Part shown: positions 9,149-23,683 of the stretch, in pieces
Numbering within the stretch: position 1 is the stretch's first letter
Layout of the letters: each line of letters starts with the position of its first letter
Assembly (NCBI RefSeq): GCF_003945595.2
Contig: NW_024104162.1
Span: 2,294,001 to 2,358,000 of the forward strand
Direction of reading: 5' to 3'
DNA: 64,000 nt
From: Pipra filicauda
Lineage: Eukaryota > Chordata > Aves > Passeriformes > Pipridae
Made by a program: the position numbers and the translations under genes
The notes under the pieces: generated by a model
Seen by the model: the letters and a program-made list of their open reading frames with translations, nothing else
What the model was told of the DNA's origin: nothing
The model's database searches: none

Positions 9149-12100
9149 CCCAGCAAAATAGGAACCTCTTTACCTTTTGTGTATGTCCTCTCCAGAAACT
9201 TTGAAAGCAATCAAAGGAGACAGCTCCAGCTTGCCAAGGGAATTGGATATCATTTAATTGCTCTAAAAAGAAAATGACAAATGTTGGTTCATAACTAACA
9301 TGCTACAACCATCTTATGAAATGTTAATTGGAATATGTTACACTTCCCATATACCTTTAATGAATTAATGGGGATGCCACTCTCTATTTATAGGCGAGTT
9401 AAATTCCCCAGCAACTCCAGTTACTTCTTCTATATATTATTAAACTTCAGATGGCAGTTACATAATCAATATGCTGTCCTTTCATAAATCTAAATGAAGA
9501 AAATCCTGGGGGTCCTTTGGAAAAGCACAGAATGGCTCATATTGAGTTTTCCCCGTGAATCTCTCCAGCTCCTTCCTGTGTGTAACCTTAGTATTTTGGA
9601 TTTTGAGGTTTGGTGATTTTTTTTTTTTAATAAGAAAAACATATGAAGGGATGAGATCTATTATAGGGAAATGTCTGACAAAAACCCCAACCAGATGACT
9701 TGACTTCATAAAAATATGTAATGGTATCACATGGCATGTTGTATTAATTCCCTGCTGGGTTTGGTTCCATGGGATTTTCTTACTGGTGACAGACTTGGAC
9801 AAGTTTGTTTCTAATCAGGTTTTTTGTTTCTGGAGAGATCTCTGGAGTCATCAGTTAAGATCCTGGTGGAAGATAGCACCACCTGCATTAGACATGTCAC
9901 CTTAAAAATCAAGAGATGACTTTAGGATCAAGAAAACTGCAGGAGATTCAGTTAATATATGCTACAGGACTAACAGTCTACAGCTTCTTACATGGAGAAA
10001 TAAGAGCCTTGTGGTACTAGAAATGGTATGGCTTAAGAGGACAAGAATTTGGTTGGACTGTGGAGCTTTTACCCTCTGTGTATCTTACTACATCCATCAG
10101 CAGAGGATATTGCTTAAGGGCCAAGCAAAACTCCAGCATATGTCCCTTTACAGATACTCTTTGGCCTGTGTCTAATGAACTGCTGGCCTTTGTCTGGCTT
10201 CCAGCATGGAGCTGCCCATTTCATCAAAGCCAACAGCATCCACACTGCCTGGCAGCACAGCTGAAAACCTGCAGAGGCCAAGGACTGAATGGGATGCAAA
10301 AGGTGAACTATTCTCATGCTGAAATGTGCTATAGAGGAGAGAGTAAGGAACCTCACCTTACCTGTGCACTTTCTCTTCATAAATGTCTATACTTCCAGAC
10401 TTTCAGTTTAACACTCTTGTGCGTTTGAAGGAGACCTAGTTGCAGATTTAATCAATATTCCCTTCACTTCTGGCCCTGTAGAGTTTGATATCAGGTTACT
10501 GCCCTGCAAGCTAACTCCTTCCTCCAGTGGATTGGCCAACAGCTCCACCATGCAGGTAGCCCATGTTCATGTACTGCTCAGGTTTCCTCACCCCACATTC
10601 CATCCTTACAAGCAGCAAAATATCCTTCCAGCTAGTGAGGGTGCTGAGAACATACTTCATTCACCTCTAGTTTCAAGGCCTCCAGATGACACAGGCACCA
10701 AAGACAGTGGCAACTCAGTTTACATGAGGATAATCCAAATATCTGGCTAATTTTTTAAAAAAGAGATATGGCCCATTCTTTTAAGTTCATGCAGCTCTGG
10801 CATTTTGCCTAGCTCACGCACAGAGGAGTTCCTGGCTGCATGTTCCTCCATGGATCTCTCCAAGAGTTGGTCTGGACACCAATTAAAAAGTCCCTTGCTC
10901 ACCCTGGAAGAACAAATATTCCCTAACCATGTCCCACACCAAGGCACTATAACTCCCTCTGCCTTCAATACCTTGGGACACTGACAGGAAGCCCACGTTT
11001 AGTTGTGCCATTGGCTCTTCTGTCCACCCACTGAACTTCACATGTGATCTTCTGTAACATTTGCTGCCCCAATACCTGTTTTCTGCAAGTCCTTTCTTTT
11101 TGAGGAAGGTTGATTTCTATCTTGAGAGCTTCTGCTTCTTGTGCCCACAGATTATTAACTAGACTGGTACCACTGCTGGGTATGATCTTCAGCTTTCCTT
11201 CAACCTTTTAGAGCCTTCCTATAAACAAGGGCAAAGCCTTTCCAACCCCTCTGTGTCTCTTCTCCCCCTCTTTAACAAAGGATAAGAATTAAACCTGCAT
11301 CCGCTAAACTGACCAGCAGCACATGTCAAAAATATAAATGTTCTGATCCTTTGCAGGTAATGAAGAAAGAGATAATGATGCAAATAATTCTCCTGTGACT
11401 GTTGCTGGGAGTTTGTTTACATCCATCTATTTCCAGCTTGTCATGTTGCCATTAGTGCTGCTCATAATACAGATGTTAACAAGGGCAAAAGGGTGATCCG
11501 TGGGTCTCCTGTAGTCACCTGTGATGCTGTCAGCCTGCAAGTTAGCTGTCAGATGGAGTTTACTCCAGGGATAGTGACCAGTCTGGCATACAGATAGAGG
11601 GAGGGTTGAGGAGGAAACGCGTGAGGACACAAGTTCAAGAAAGCAAGTGAGAATTTACCGTGCCTAGATCAAGGCATTCTGTGTTTTCTTTTGCCTGACA
11701 TGTATTTGCTTTGGTGTGGGGCTCATGCCTGATGATTCAGACTCCAACCCAGCTAAATGGTGCTGAGCCAAACTTAATATGGCAGATTGGGATGGGAGGT
11801 AGTGCTGTCTAAACCCCAGGATGATTTTGGCAGTGCAAGAGTTGGCTCTTCCCCTCTGCAGACCTCTCTTAGCTCTTTTAGGAGAAGTGAAGGGGACATG
11901 GATGGCAGGGTTGTCCCAGAACCCCCAACATGGTCCACAATTGCTAGTATAGAGGCAGAGCCTGTGGTAACCTCAGTGATACCTCCATAAGGCAGTGGCC
12001 CAGTACGGTCTGATGGTACCAATGTCACCAGGTTGCCCAGGAAGTCTGTCCAGCTTGGACCCCTCTCCACAACAAGGAGCATTACGGATGTGTTGTCATC

Positions 12101-15015
12101 TCCTGGACATGAACCACGTATCAATCTCTCTTTTCCTTGGCTTTCCAATGTTTATGGTGCCTGTCTTGCAGGCCTGTACTATCTGGACACTTGGAACATG
12201 GCTCCTTTTATCAGAAGAGTTGACTCTCTCTATCTTAAAATAACTCATTACGAAATCTCTCATTTGGAGCTGGAACTGAAAAAAGGACAATTGAGACACA
12301 GCCTAGAATTTCCCAAAAGTGTTTGGCTTTTTCTTCAACAAGTTAAAAAGGAAGCCCGGGTTTTTGTTTAGAATGCATTATGATGTAGTCAATTTTATTT
12401 TTGTCATACCTCTGTCAACAAAGCTTAGTACAAATGATCCCAGTTGCCTGCTAGAAATGACAGGAAGGGAAAGGGGTGTGGGAACACACAGAGATATGGA
12501 TATAATGGAACAGAGCATGGTGCTGAGTGAGAAATTTCACCTTTCACTGTAGGGAAAAGGGAGGAGGGGAACGCTGCTCCACAAGCAGAGGATATGCCTG
12601 TTTTCACTATATGCAAATAAACAACATGCTTTTGACAAGAGGAAAATGAAACGTTTCCCCCAAGTTTGGATTACACTGCAAGTATACATCACACTTCTCC
12701 AGAAATGGGTGCACTGATGTGGTTTGACAGACACACACAGGCAGTCCTTTGGTAATCATTTACTGTACTAGACCTTGCATTAAAATCCTGGCAGAAGTCA
12801 CAGGCAAAAATGAACTTGCTCAGCTTGCCATAGTCATTAGTCCATACCAATTCTGGCTGAGAGTACAAGTGAAAATGAATCTACAGTTGTCCTGCTCATC
12901 ATTTCTCCATACCAGCAAACTGCTGAGCTATTTGGAGCAATTTATTGTGATTGGTATCCATTGCTTCAAAACTACTCAGGACAGAAGCAGCAAGGGATAT
13001 TGCAGATCATGATTGTGAGGGGTTTGGATGCACTGAGATACCTACACGTGCTCTTGAAGTGGGACACAGCCACGAGTGGCTCCATGAAAAAGGAAAGCTG
13101 CTTCAAACAGGGTGGAGGTTTAGTAAGAATGATGTGAGAAGAACAAAATAGTTCTGCAGAAAATGCTGGGTGTATGAGTGAGCTGTGCTTTGGTCAGCAC
13201 CTTGGGGGAAAAGCATTTGCAGCATCTGCCTTAGCTGTACATGCTCTGAGGTTGAACATTCTTTGATTTTAATGAACCTCTTACCCACCTACAGAACAGT
13301 CACCTGATGTCACCTGAATATGTCGTGAGTGGTGCTGTTTTTTCCACAAGCAGGGCACTGAAGCAGCACATCCACGGTGAGGCAGAGTCCTGAATCATAT
13401 GGCCTGGCTGCAGGATGCCCTTTTGCAAATGGCAATGGAAATCAGCCCTCGAAAACAACCCCCTTCCAAGCCTGCTGTTCACTTGGCTACAGTGTTTGCT
13501 ATTGCTTGGCTGTAGATTACAGGTTCAGCAGCATGCTAAACAGCCAACATTATGTTTCTGCCAAGGAACAAGGCTCCCGACTACTGAAAACTCCCAGGGG
13601 CCCACTGGAGCTGTTGCTAAGCACAAGGGAAACCTGGTTAGCAAAGTCAACTCCATGCTTTTCCGAGTGTGCCTCAAATTTTCTGCTCCACCAGTCCCTC
13701 TGCTTTTGGACACCGGCCTTACAATGCAGAAGGCGCTTTCTAAAAGGCATGAGGATGCCAGGCCAAGTCTATCTCAGCAAACAATGGCCTTTAGGAAGTG
13801 CTGCTGCTTTTGGATGCTGTTAGAGCACGTCTCTGTGAAGATTTTAAGAAACTGGGTCAAAGTTTCTCCTTTTCCTCTGTCAGCCAGTTTGACACCCAGA
13901 GAAACACTGGACAATGGAATCTCATCTGCTGCATGGCCTGAATCAGCCCCTGCTGACTGAAGAACCCTGGATATGTTGTACCTAAGATCCCTTTCCCTTC
14001 TGCCAGACCACACAACATGTTAGGGAAAGACATATCCTAAACAAAAAAGACTGGGATCTGTGTTGATGTCCTGCATGACTTTTGCAATATCATACAGTGC
14101 AGAAGAGGTATCAGAAGCAGCCTCCAAAGGGATAACTGTGCATAAACTTGTCAGGAAAATTAAAGGGCTGTAGACCCCTTCACCAATATATATGCCATCC
14201 TAGCTGTACTATGGAAAGTCCTAAATAATGGCATCCTTTTTAGCTACTTTCCTTTCTGGGCTGCATCTGGTCCTGCTTTATTTAAACTATTATATATGGA
14301 TGTGTTGTTTAAGGGACAGGATTTATGGAAGAAAACTGCCAGTGTTTTGAGCCTTGCTTTCCAGGCAGTGCTCTGGTTTCCTTAATCACTGAGGGCCGAC
14401 CTGACTGTCTATAAAAGTGAGGGTTAGGTTTTTTTTCTGGTTTAGCTTTGCTGCTAAAAAGCCAACAAAAAATGTGTTCAGGCTGCAGTCCAAGGCCATA
14501 GTGAGCTCTCTCTCAGACAGAAATATACAGTGAGTTAAAGCATCCCTTGAGTGTCTTTGGTGACATCTCTGAAAGATAAGAAATCCTCAGAGTAGAAGAA
14601 TCGTGATCACCCTTAATTAAAGCTCATTGGAACAAAGTCTTGATTTTCTAGAGCAGAGTCTTGAAAATTTTCCAGATAAATGTGAGCAGGAGCAGTTTCA
14701 ACTTCATTCTCATGCAAACTCAACTGGAAATGATTACAGCCAAATAATAGCATTAAAGTGGAGGGAAATTACTGCATTGATTGGTTGACCTGAAGAACAA
14801 TAATGGTCCTCGTCTATTACAACTGATTTTCCATAACATTAGTGTTACACAGAAAAGTTCAGATTAAATACAGGAAGCTGGAAGTAAGACTGAGAATTAG
14901 CACACTGCCATGGTGAGGGCTCCAGTCCTTTTGCACATGAACAATCCATGGGAGCAAGGGTGGTCATGTCTTTGCAAGAAGTAGAAATATTATCTACATC
15001 CCTCAAATATATACA
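9149..15015. other. Long unique stretch, no gene recognised
   Basis: Largely unique sequence. Segment 9240-9480 is AT-rich with attaatt/taattg words and may include conserved non-coding sequence. Segment 13377-13960 is open in two plus-strand frames (148 and 181 codons), including the longest frame of the window, but neither shows a domain, signal peptide or biased composition typical of a gene. No CR1 or MIR copy recognised here. Confidence 0.45.
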
Positions 15016-15041
15016 TGTGTGTGTGTGTGTGTGTGTGTGTT
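15016..15041. repeat. (TG)13 dinucleotide microsatellite
   Basis: Perfect alternating TG run of 26 bp, preceded by an atatataca step. Likely length-polymorphic; alternating purine-pyrimidine can adopt Z-DNA. Confidence 0.97.
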
Positions 15042-16543
15042 CAAAAAATAGAATCTTAGGCCAGTTGCTGGGATGGGAGAAAGGAAAAGGTCCCCTACAA
15101 GGAATCCAACCTTCAGCTGTGAAAGATGCTGCAGAAAAGAATCAAAATCATCTTTATGTCCCTCCGAACAAGAGCAACAATAAGCTCAACTTTTGTTCCT
15201 GGGAGATGGGCATTTTAGAGGGAATTGCTTTACATAGGAGCTGTTCTGTGCAAGATCTTGGTTTGTATTTTGTTGTGACCTGCATAGATGTAACCCCCTG
15301 TGATATGTCCTATGGTGTTATTCCTAGATTAGTCCAGATCTACTTTCAGGGAAATGTGCCCCAACTGGAATGGACCTAAAGAAAAGCAGGAGCAAGAGAA
15401 ATCAGCTCCCAAATGAAAAGTCATTACTGCCACTTTCCCCCCACATATTCTTCAGCGAGTTATGATAATTCAAACACCCAATGTCCCAGCAGCTGACACA
15501 GAGATACATGACTTCAGTCCTTGCCTTTCCTAATACTGGCATTGCTTTTCCCTCCTGCCTCCTGTCTTCTCAGAGGAAATTGTGTAGAGGGTCAGTTTTA
15601 GCCTCACAACTGCTTAGAAATCACTACTAAGAAACAGCACTGCTCATTTGTATGAATGAAGGGCAGAGGAGTGTTGGTCACATCCCAAAGACTAAGCAGG
15701 GCTGCCTGGTGCCCTGAAGGGAAACAAATTGTTGATTAAAATCCAGTTCCTGTTTGGCAGGCAGGAACTACAAACATGATGATAAGGACAACTCCTGGGT
15801 GACAGTCTCAGCCAAGGAAAGATTACTCCAAAAAAGGCTTTTTTTTTATTCGTGGAAAAAATATTGGCATGCCACTCGCTGAATAGCTTTGCTGCATGTG
15901 TTGAATGTAAGATTTTTACCCTGAGAAGACCTGCTCCATGGTAAAGATGAGATTCAGCCCAGGACCAGTGTCAGAGCAGTAGCTGGACTGGGTTCCTTGG
16001 GAGACCAGCCCCTCAGTTAAATCTTACAGTGTACAATTCTTTCCCTGCTTAGACTCTCCTCTTCAATTCATCATCTATAATGTTCCTTATCTAATGAGGA
16101 GTTAGAGGATAAATACACTGAAGAAGTCCATCAGTGCCAGGTCATCTGAGCGTGTCTGCTGCAGATGCCCCACAGTCCGGTTGGAGTGTGCCTTGTCAGG
16201 GAATTAACCTCTACCTTGCCCACTCTTGTACCCACAAGCATGGGTTGACCATAACTACCATCAAACTGTACACTTCAGTACAGCAGCAGCATATGCTCTG
16301 TGGGGCAGTCCTTTGCTGTGCCCCATAGCTGCAGTCACCTGAAACTGCTTTTCGTCCACAGGCTGTACCTATGCTGAGAAAACACACAGTCTATGGGTTT
16401 GTATATCAGCCAGGGATCTGGGGGAAGATCAAAAAGGCTTCAAGGGGCTCCAAGATATGCAGGTGTCTAGTCCCTGTGTACACTCTGTCCATACCCCTGC
16501 TTGGGAGGGCATGGGGGCGGGCAACTTCTGTGGTGCTCAGAAA
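15042..16543. other. Unique sequence, nothing recognised
   Basis: No gene, RNA or transposon recognised. A short T run (about 15839-15848) is the only low-complexity sequence. Confidence 0.5.
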
Positions 16544-16575
16544 CTGTTTGTGATGTGCTGCTGTTTGTGATGTGC
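16544..16575. repeat. 15-bp direct repeat, period 17
   Basis: ctgtttgtgatgtgc occurs at 16544-16558 and 16561-16575, separated by tg. A simple tandem duplication. Confidence 0.9.
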
Positions 16576-16739
16576 CATATTCGCTCTTGCTTGCAGCAAA
16601 TAAAGGGTGGGCTTTCCTAACTCCGCTGGCACACGGGTCCTGGAGAAATCATTAATAACAAGCTCATGAACTTTGGGTAAACAATTTTTGCTGCTACTGT
16701 GGGTTTTATTCCTCCCTTTGTAAAGCCCATGTCTGCGGT

Positions 16740-17010
16740 GCTGTGTGCACCAGCAGATTGCAGGGGTGGGTCCCGACAGCTGGCGTGCTTCAGATCTCCT
16801 GTGCCAACTGCACGCCTTGAGTCCCCACGTGCCACACAGCCACCCTCCTCCCCGGTCTCTCTGCCACTGATTCTCACTCGAGCTGTTATTTGTGTCTTCG
16901 GTGCACAGCTGGTCGGTTTTGAACAGAGGGGTGGGAGGGGAGGATGGAAGGGGCAGCGTAGCCGCAGAGCCGCCAGTCCATCACTCCTCCAGAATGCACG
17001 GCCCCAGTGA
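16740..17010. other. Small CpG-richer, GC-rich patch
   Basis: By eye about thirteen CpG dinucleotides fall in about 270 bp, against very few in most of the window, and GC is raised. It is smaller and weaker than a typical CpG-island promoter. Open frames on both strands (16699-17010 plus, 16617-16877 minus) show no recognisable domain. It might be a minor promoter, an enhancer or a GC-biased patch. Confidence 0.35.
16928..16953 (+). other. G-quadruplex-type motif
   Basis: G tracts at 16928-16931, 16933-16935, 16937-16940 and 16950-16953 are separated by loops of 1, 1 and 9 nt. The long third loop makes this a relaxed G4 motif. It sits inside the CpG-richer patch. Confidence 0.55.
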
Positions 17011-20000
17011 AAACTGGGAAATTAATAAGACATACAGTGTCTAGAGCTGCTCCTTTTTATCTGGGCACTGTTTGTCACAGGAAGCATCCTCTCCTCAGCC
17101 TCTCAATGGGAACTCACAGCACAAATCCTGCAGTCCAAAAGTTTTATTCTTCTGCCATGCCAGCACGTCAAGGCCACGTGTGTTAGGATGAATGCAACTG
17201 GATTGCAGATCCCTAAGGAGAACACGTGCAACTTTGAGAACTGACTGGAGCTTTTGTCAGGCAAATACAACACATGGTGGGCGGGGATGTTTTGAATTTG
17301 CAACAGTGGGTTGACTGACCCATGTCCGTGCCTCTTTCATCCACCTCCTTGAGAATGCTGGCATGAAGGATGCAGCAGAGTGGTACTTGCATCTAAATGC
17401 GAGTACCCAGAATCCTCTCTTGTGCTGGGACGTGTTCAGCTTTTGGAAACTGAAGTTTCATTTCTGCAGATAAAATAAATATCATGAGACTTCATTGACC
17501 AGTAACACACTGTGAATTACAAGACGACTGTATCCTCAGGGTAGCCCATAAGCTGAAATATACTTCCATAAAATGCTCATCCTTTACAATTAAAGCACAA
17601 AATGGTACAAGCCAAATGATTATTCAGAAACAATTTATGAACACATACACACAAATGCTTAATGATTTATTACTGAAAGAAATGAAAAACAGAATAAGCA
17701 AGCAAGCCCCCCAGAAAAAGCCGAAATCAACACTTTTTGTTCTGTTTCATGCTTTCTTGACAGGATGATTTCCCCTTTATAGCCCTCTCCATCTTCCATG
17801 CTGAGCTCCCAGGAATGCTGGCTGATCCTTCTGTGCTACAATCTCTATGTCTCAGAGGTTCTGTGAAGTTGCTGCATTTGTGTGAGGTCCCAAACTGCTG
17901 CCCACAAAACCCAGGGAGAAACCTGGGGGTGGAGGAACACATTGTGCACCTGGGGGGCTGCTGGATTCCAAATCAGAACACATAAATAGCAATTCATGAG
18001 TCAACAAGGATGTTCTCCAAGCCCATAAAAGCCTGAAGTGCTCCCAGTATTGTCCCCATGCAGCTGGGTGAGACCTTCAGTGTGGAATGTAAAGGCAGAA
18101 ATTTCAGCCCTTACCTGCAGCAACACTTGGGAAGAAAGAAACCACTGGGAGACAAAGAGAGAAGCAAGGGAGAAAGAACAGGCAAAAGGGTAGAAGTGGG
18201 AGGGAAGTAACCTAGGACTTCCTTAATGGGACTGAACATGGATAATACTGAACACCCTGGCTGCGAAAGGCTGCCAGTTAACAATCACACAGGCTGACAG
18301 TCATTGCCCGTGATGCAGCTGACAAACATGCCCACCAACTCTGGTGCTGAGTCCCTGCAGATACCAAGCAGTAGCAGTACCACTGAGCCTGAACTGGAGG
18401 GTTCCCGTGCAGCTGCTGCACAGGAAAACACCACACATCCCTCCATGTTTCTGTTCCGCTTTGATAATGTGTTGGCATAGGCAGGTCTTGTCTACTTTGA
18501 GTCATTTTTTCATGCAAAGGTCTTGAGGGCAGGATACCTCGGGAAAAAGAAAAGCAGAAGCCTGTGAAAATTGTCCATCATCTGCATCCTTATGTAATGG
18601 TTGCTTGCAATGATGGCTAACAGAGGTCCATCCTCCACTCGTCACCCCAGGCAGGCAGGAGATTGATGGCTATGTTTGAATTTGCTCTTTCTGCCCTAAT
18701 CCCCCCCACACCTCAGTAACTCTCCTTATTTTTAAACTAAAATGTTGGCAAATACATAAATATCTCCTGTCAGCAGGAAGCTGTGTCCATTCTGTTCCGT
18801 CTGCAGACACTGCTCTCCCCTCCTCATACCCTGCCATGCACTGCTTTCATGGGCCCTGGGGGAGGAGCTGGGAGTCACAACTCATAAATTCCCATCATGT
18901 CAGGCAAATGTTTTCACATCATTCAAAAAGAAAATCTCCTTCCCCAAAATAAATAGCAGGATATAAAGAGAGTTCATGGGTAAGACAACCGGGACACTGA
19001 TAAATCATTGTCCATTGGAAATCATGCTGTGGGATTTGGAAACCCTGGGTCGGTTTCCAAAGGAAGCAACACAGAGAAGTTCATGCACAAGAGAACAACA
19101 ACACTCTTCTGCCTTTTCCACTTCCAACAGCTTAAATCTTTACTGGAAACGTATGTGTGGCCAGTGAGAATACAGGATTCGGTGGGAGCTGAGAAATGAG
19201 AGGTTTGGAAGGGACATGGTTTTGGAGAGACACAAAGCGTCTTGATGGAGAGCTGGCATGAACAACTGCTTCCCACGTGCCAAGTTTAGCACATGGACTA
19301 GTTGAGTGTATGACTAACATTGTCATGAGAAGAAGTCATTGGGGGTTTTACAGTTTTGAAAAAGCTTTGTCCATCACCATAGCTTACTACATCTTTATCA
19401 GCTTTACTACTGCTTCCTACACTCCTGCTCTTGTCTTTTCACCTCCAGCCCTTTTTTTAGCTAGATGAGTTGAGGGTAGCATTACAAATATTACTGTTTT
19501 CTCACAGTGTGGGGAGACACCAGCCAGACATATAGGTCTGACCTGACCCAATGGCATTGTGCAAAGAAGGCTATGGAAAAACCAGTCCCTGAGAGAAAGA
19601 GGAGGAGTGAGAGAGGTGGTTGGCTGACTTCTGAGGCAAGCAGGATCGCCATCTGGGCTTGGTAGTTGGTAGCAATGAGAACTGTGAGCTCTGTAAGCCT
19701 CAACCATGTCTAGTTATTTTTTACAAGAGTGCATAAAAGCCCTATAAGGTAGGCTGGGCATTTCTCTGTGAAGAGGACTTGAATCCACTTCCATTCTTCC
19801 TTTTTCCCTCCTCTTCTATTGCAGCAGTTAAAAGAGGACCCTGGAAAGAAAACTCTGTGTTACAAAGCAACCTCATGTATTGCCTAAAGCAATCAGCCAG
19901 CAGCTTCCCTTTGTGAGGAGAAAAGTGGGCTTTCTCTTTTTCTCCCACATGTAATCATCTCTTTCAGTGCTTTCTTTTCCATTTTTAGCTGTCCCCTTCC

Positions 20001-23000
20001 TTGCTTCCCAAAGAAGCATGTGCATCACAGAAGCCACGATTAATGGAGAGGGAAGGGTGAGAGTCCTGGGTTCCCACTGAGGAACAGGAGAGCAGGGAGG
20101 CAGGGCTGATGTGCTCCACTTCATGGCACTTTACACTGAAGAAATTAAGGCCCATCCTTAAGTACCTTTGCTTTAGCAGGAAAAACAGTCTTGGAAATAA
20201 CACGTTAGTTTTAACTCCCTATTCTCAGTGGCTTTTCCTTCTCACAGTCTGACTCTGGTTTTGCTCCTTGCAAAGCGGCTGCTTCTCTTGACACGTGTCC
20301 TGTGGGTGTACTCAGAAGCTGGAACCAGGATTTCAGGCCTACACAGTCTCAGGCATAGAACAAGTAGAAAAAAGAAGACTGCCTCTGCCCCTAAATTTTA
20401 GCACTGGGAGCTGAGTTATAGCTGGAAGTTGTGAACTCCAACTGTCCTACCAGCATTACCCCCAGGAAACCATTCTCTACCATTCAGGTGTTGGAAAATG
20501 ACACCTGGGACAAGTAAAAAGTGAAGAGTATCTTTTTCCTCCCAAGAACCCCATATTAATGTCAAACCTTCAGCAAAGTTAGGTGCCTCCCTTTCTCAGG
20601 AGTTACACTGTGGCTATTCCCTCACTCCTTGGGACCTCCAGGCCTCTCTCAGCCCACTTACTGAGGCCAGAAGCAATCCCCAGGGTCTTCTTTTGTCATG
20701 TGCATTCCTGGAGACAGCCAGGTGGTAGCTTTTGTTGCATGTGTGATCTTGCACATGGACACTAACAAAGTGAATGTGAGCATGAGCTTTTTGAGACTTC
20801 AGAAAAATAAACCCAGATGGCACTAGATAAACTGTGTTGGAGGGAGGTTAAGCATGACTTATCTACACTCCCTACAGCGAGCAATGGGAGGACCAGAAAC
20901 AAAGCCCAGGAATCCTGCTCCCTCTTTCTCTCTCTCATTTTGCTAGTAGCACTTCTGCGTTGTTTGTGGATGTCTTCCCTCAGCCCCACCACGGGGAAAT
21001 CAGGAAGAAATATATTTGTTATATTAAGAGTCCCTTTGTCTTGAGCAGGGAATTAGAGATAGGAGTATCCCTGAGCATTGTCTGTGCTATTTCTCTGTTC
21101 ACTTTTGTGGGGGGACTTGGGGGTGTGAAACTGGGGAGGAGTAGATGAGATTATTGTTCTATTTTTCAAGCAAACTTGGGGGGCGTGGTGGAAAAAGGAG
21201 CATTCTCTCCTTCATTGAGAAGTTTGGTCATGAAGGGCTGACTGCTCCTGTTTCCTAAATGTATATGATGCCCTCAGGGAGTGTCTGGTTTTGATTAGAT
21301 AATGTCTTGTGGAGAGTTCTTGATTCTGGACTACATGACTGTGAACGGAAAGTGTGTGATTCCTTCTCTCCCCTGTGAACTGTGAATGAATAGCACCTCT
21401 GCCCAGGCAGGAAAGAGGGACCCTCAGGCCAGCTGGGAATGTGCATTTGTTATAAAGCAATGAAGTAGCAAAAATGACAGGAGACAGAAAGGATTTCTCC
21501 GTTTTGTTTTGCTTTTTCAATTCTGCCACTTACTCCTTCAAACGGCAGAATATTGTATATCCATAGAAGGTTCCCAGAGCAGCAGGTTCTCTAGGAAGAG
21601 ATGCTTTCTGGAGAGAGTATTGTGCATTAGGGTTCAGTTTGGGACTGCAGAAGACTCATGGGGTCCTAAAGAAGGAATCCCATATTTCTCACTCCCATTC
21701 ATGGCCCCTGTTCAGATGCAGGGGGAGACCTGCTGCTCTAAGACTGGGGGTACCACGAACAACAGCAAAGAAACCCCCCATCAGGGATTCCATCCTCAGC
21801 CTCATTCCAGTCACTGGCAGAACTAAGAGAGTCAAGCCCTGGGCTGGCAGATGATGCCCCCAGGAGTGGTCACTGGAAACTCTGCTTGGGACTGGAGAAA
21901 AGCACCCTCTGCTTTTTTCATGCCTTGTGCCATCAACAGAGGTTCTGCCATCAGGAGGATAACAGGATCCCTCGCCTTTGCACTTCATGCAGCTTAGGTG
22001 ATGAGTAAACACTTGTTTCTACTGGGAATAGAGAGCAAACACAACTGAGAAATAAGCAGGAATTTGTATGTGCAGTTAGATGCCATATTTAACAAGGTCA
22101 TACTACTAATTAAGATGGTGTTTCAGTAGTGCCTTAGCTACATGTTGATAAACAAGCCTCCATTTGTTGACCTAGAGACACCGTTTCAACAGTGCCCCTT
22201 TTTATTCAAGGAATTCAAGCTTGTAAGGAAGGTGGGGGAATGAAGGATAAGGAAGGGAACCTTCCCATACACAGACACATACACCTTTTTTCTTTTTCTT
22301 CTGTAGGAAACAAAGATTTCCTCTGTGTGGCTTCATATCTGTGTATATTCCTATCTGATAAATTCACCTTGAGGAATTTTTGCGTAGAGTAGCACTGACA
22401 CTCATTAGTCGAGTGTACGAGTCAAGGAGTTATCTCTCCAGGGACATCCTGAGGAAGGACAGACTCGCTCTAAAGTTAAGTTCTCCTCTTTTTGAGGATT
22501 TTTGCAAGTCCTAGTTAAACACCTGAAGGCCTCACTCTCCTGGATAGAGACTACAGAGCTGATACTGCAGCTGAAGTGTTAATTCATCAGCAGGGAGGAA
22601 TCAAATTGTTTGTTGCTCTGGTGACTGTCATGATGACTATGCAAATATATTTTTCCCTCTCTCTCTGGAAGTTCTGTGCCCTTTGACAGTCCCTAAGGAC
22701 TTTTCTTATTTAAGTTCAGCTGCTCTTCATTTGCATGAGTCATCGCACTGGATGACAAGGCGAGAGAAAAAGAGTGTGAGAGCACAACCTGTCAGGCAAA
22801 AAAGGGGGGCTCAGCCCTCTGAAAGATGCTTTTTTTCTGAACTGCTCACCAAGACCCTTCTTAAGGGATCTGGTGCAGATGAGATGCTGCCCAGTAATTT
22901 CCCTTGACACGTCTCAGGCTGCTGCAAGATGCATCAGGGCTTAGTGGGTTTCCCAGGAGGTGCAAGCTTCTCCTGCCAGATTGAGATCTTTTCCCAGTGA

Positions 23001-23683
23001 ACTCTGCAAACTACGGGGACCACGCCCTCCTCATTTCTTCCAAGGCAGGAACACGGGACCACCAAGTGAGGTGAGCGCTCCACAGACACAGAGTGAGCAC
23101 AGGGGTGTTGTTCTCAGCCCAGCGTGTGGATAAGCTATGGAAGTCTTTCCCATGGGAAATTCTGAATACTTATAGTTTGTGTAGGTTCAGGGAAGAAGCA
23201 ATCATGGTCATAGATGAGTCGTCCACCTGTGTTGTTAACTAGGAAGGCATTACATCTCTAGCTCAATACAACCCTGAATCACAAAGAGATGAAGGATGGG
23301 AAATTATTTGGTTATGTATCACTGTATCCCAGATCAACTCCTTTATTCATCTCTGCATTCTCCTTGGAGGCTGGGAGTGGTGAAGAAGCCCAGCACCATG
23401 GAGAAGTGCTCAGCATTTGCAGGATAGAGCCCAAAACTGAAAATGCCTCAAGCCTGGGCTAGTTAGCCATGGGAATCTTTTGCTTTGGGAAATACGAGTT
23501 TTGAGACTTATGAATGGACAGAAAAGGTATTTGCAAATACCCAGAGCGCTTATGTGATAAATATTACCTCAAATTAGTTGGCCAGATTAAAGAAGACGTA
23601 GACAGATAGCTGATATTACCCCTGAATGTAGCAGGCAGAGCTGGAATCATTAAAATAAATGTCCTCCCAAGATTCCAGCTTTA
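17011..23683. other. Long unique stretch, no gene recognised
   Basis: Unique sequence of mixed composition. Segment 17470-17700 is AT-rich with words such as attattcag and aatgatttatt. No CR1, MIR or LTR could be recognised, and no open frame looks like a real exon. Confidence 0.45.

Noticed and set aside
8957..9277. Lys/Glu-repeat protein
   Set aside because: It is the translation of the AAAAAG microsatellite, not a gene.
13377..13960. Overlapping plus-strand open frames of 148 and 181 codons, the longest frame in the window
   Set aside because: Two frames are open at once and no domain, splice signals or coding-like bias is visible. A frame of this size is expected about once by chance in 64 kb read in six frames.
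14948..15379. 143-codon frame reading through the TG repeat
   Set aside because: Val/Cys alternation comes from the microsatellite and the remainder shows no domain.
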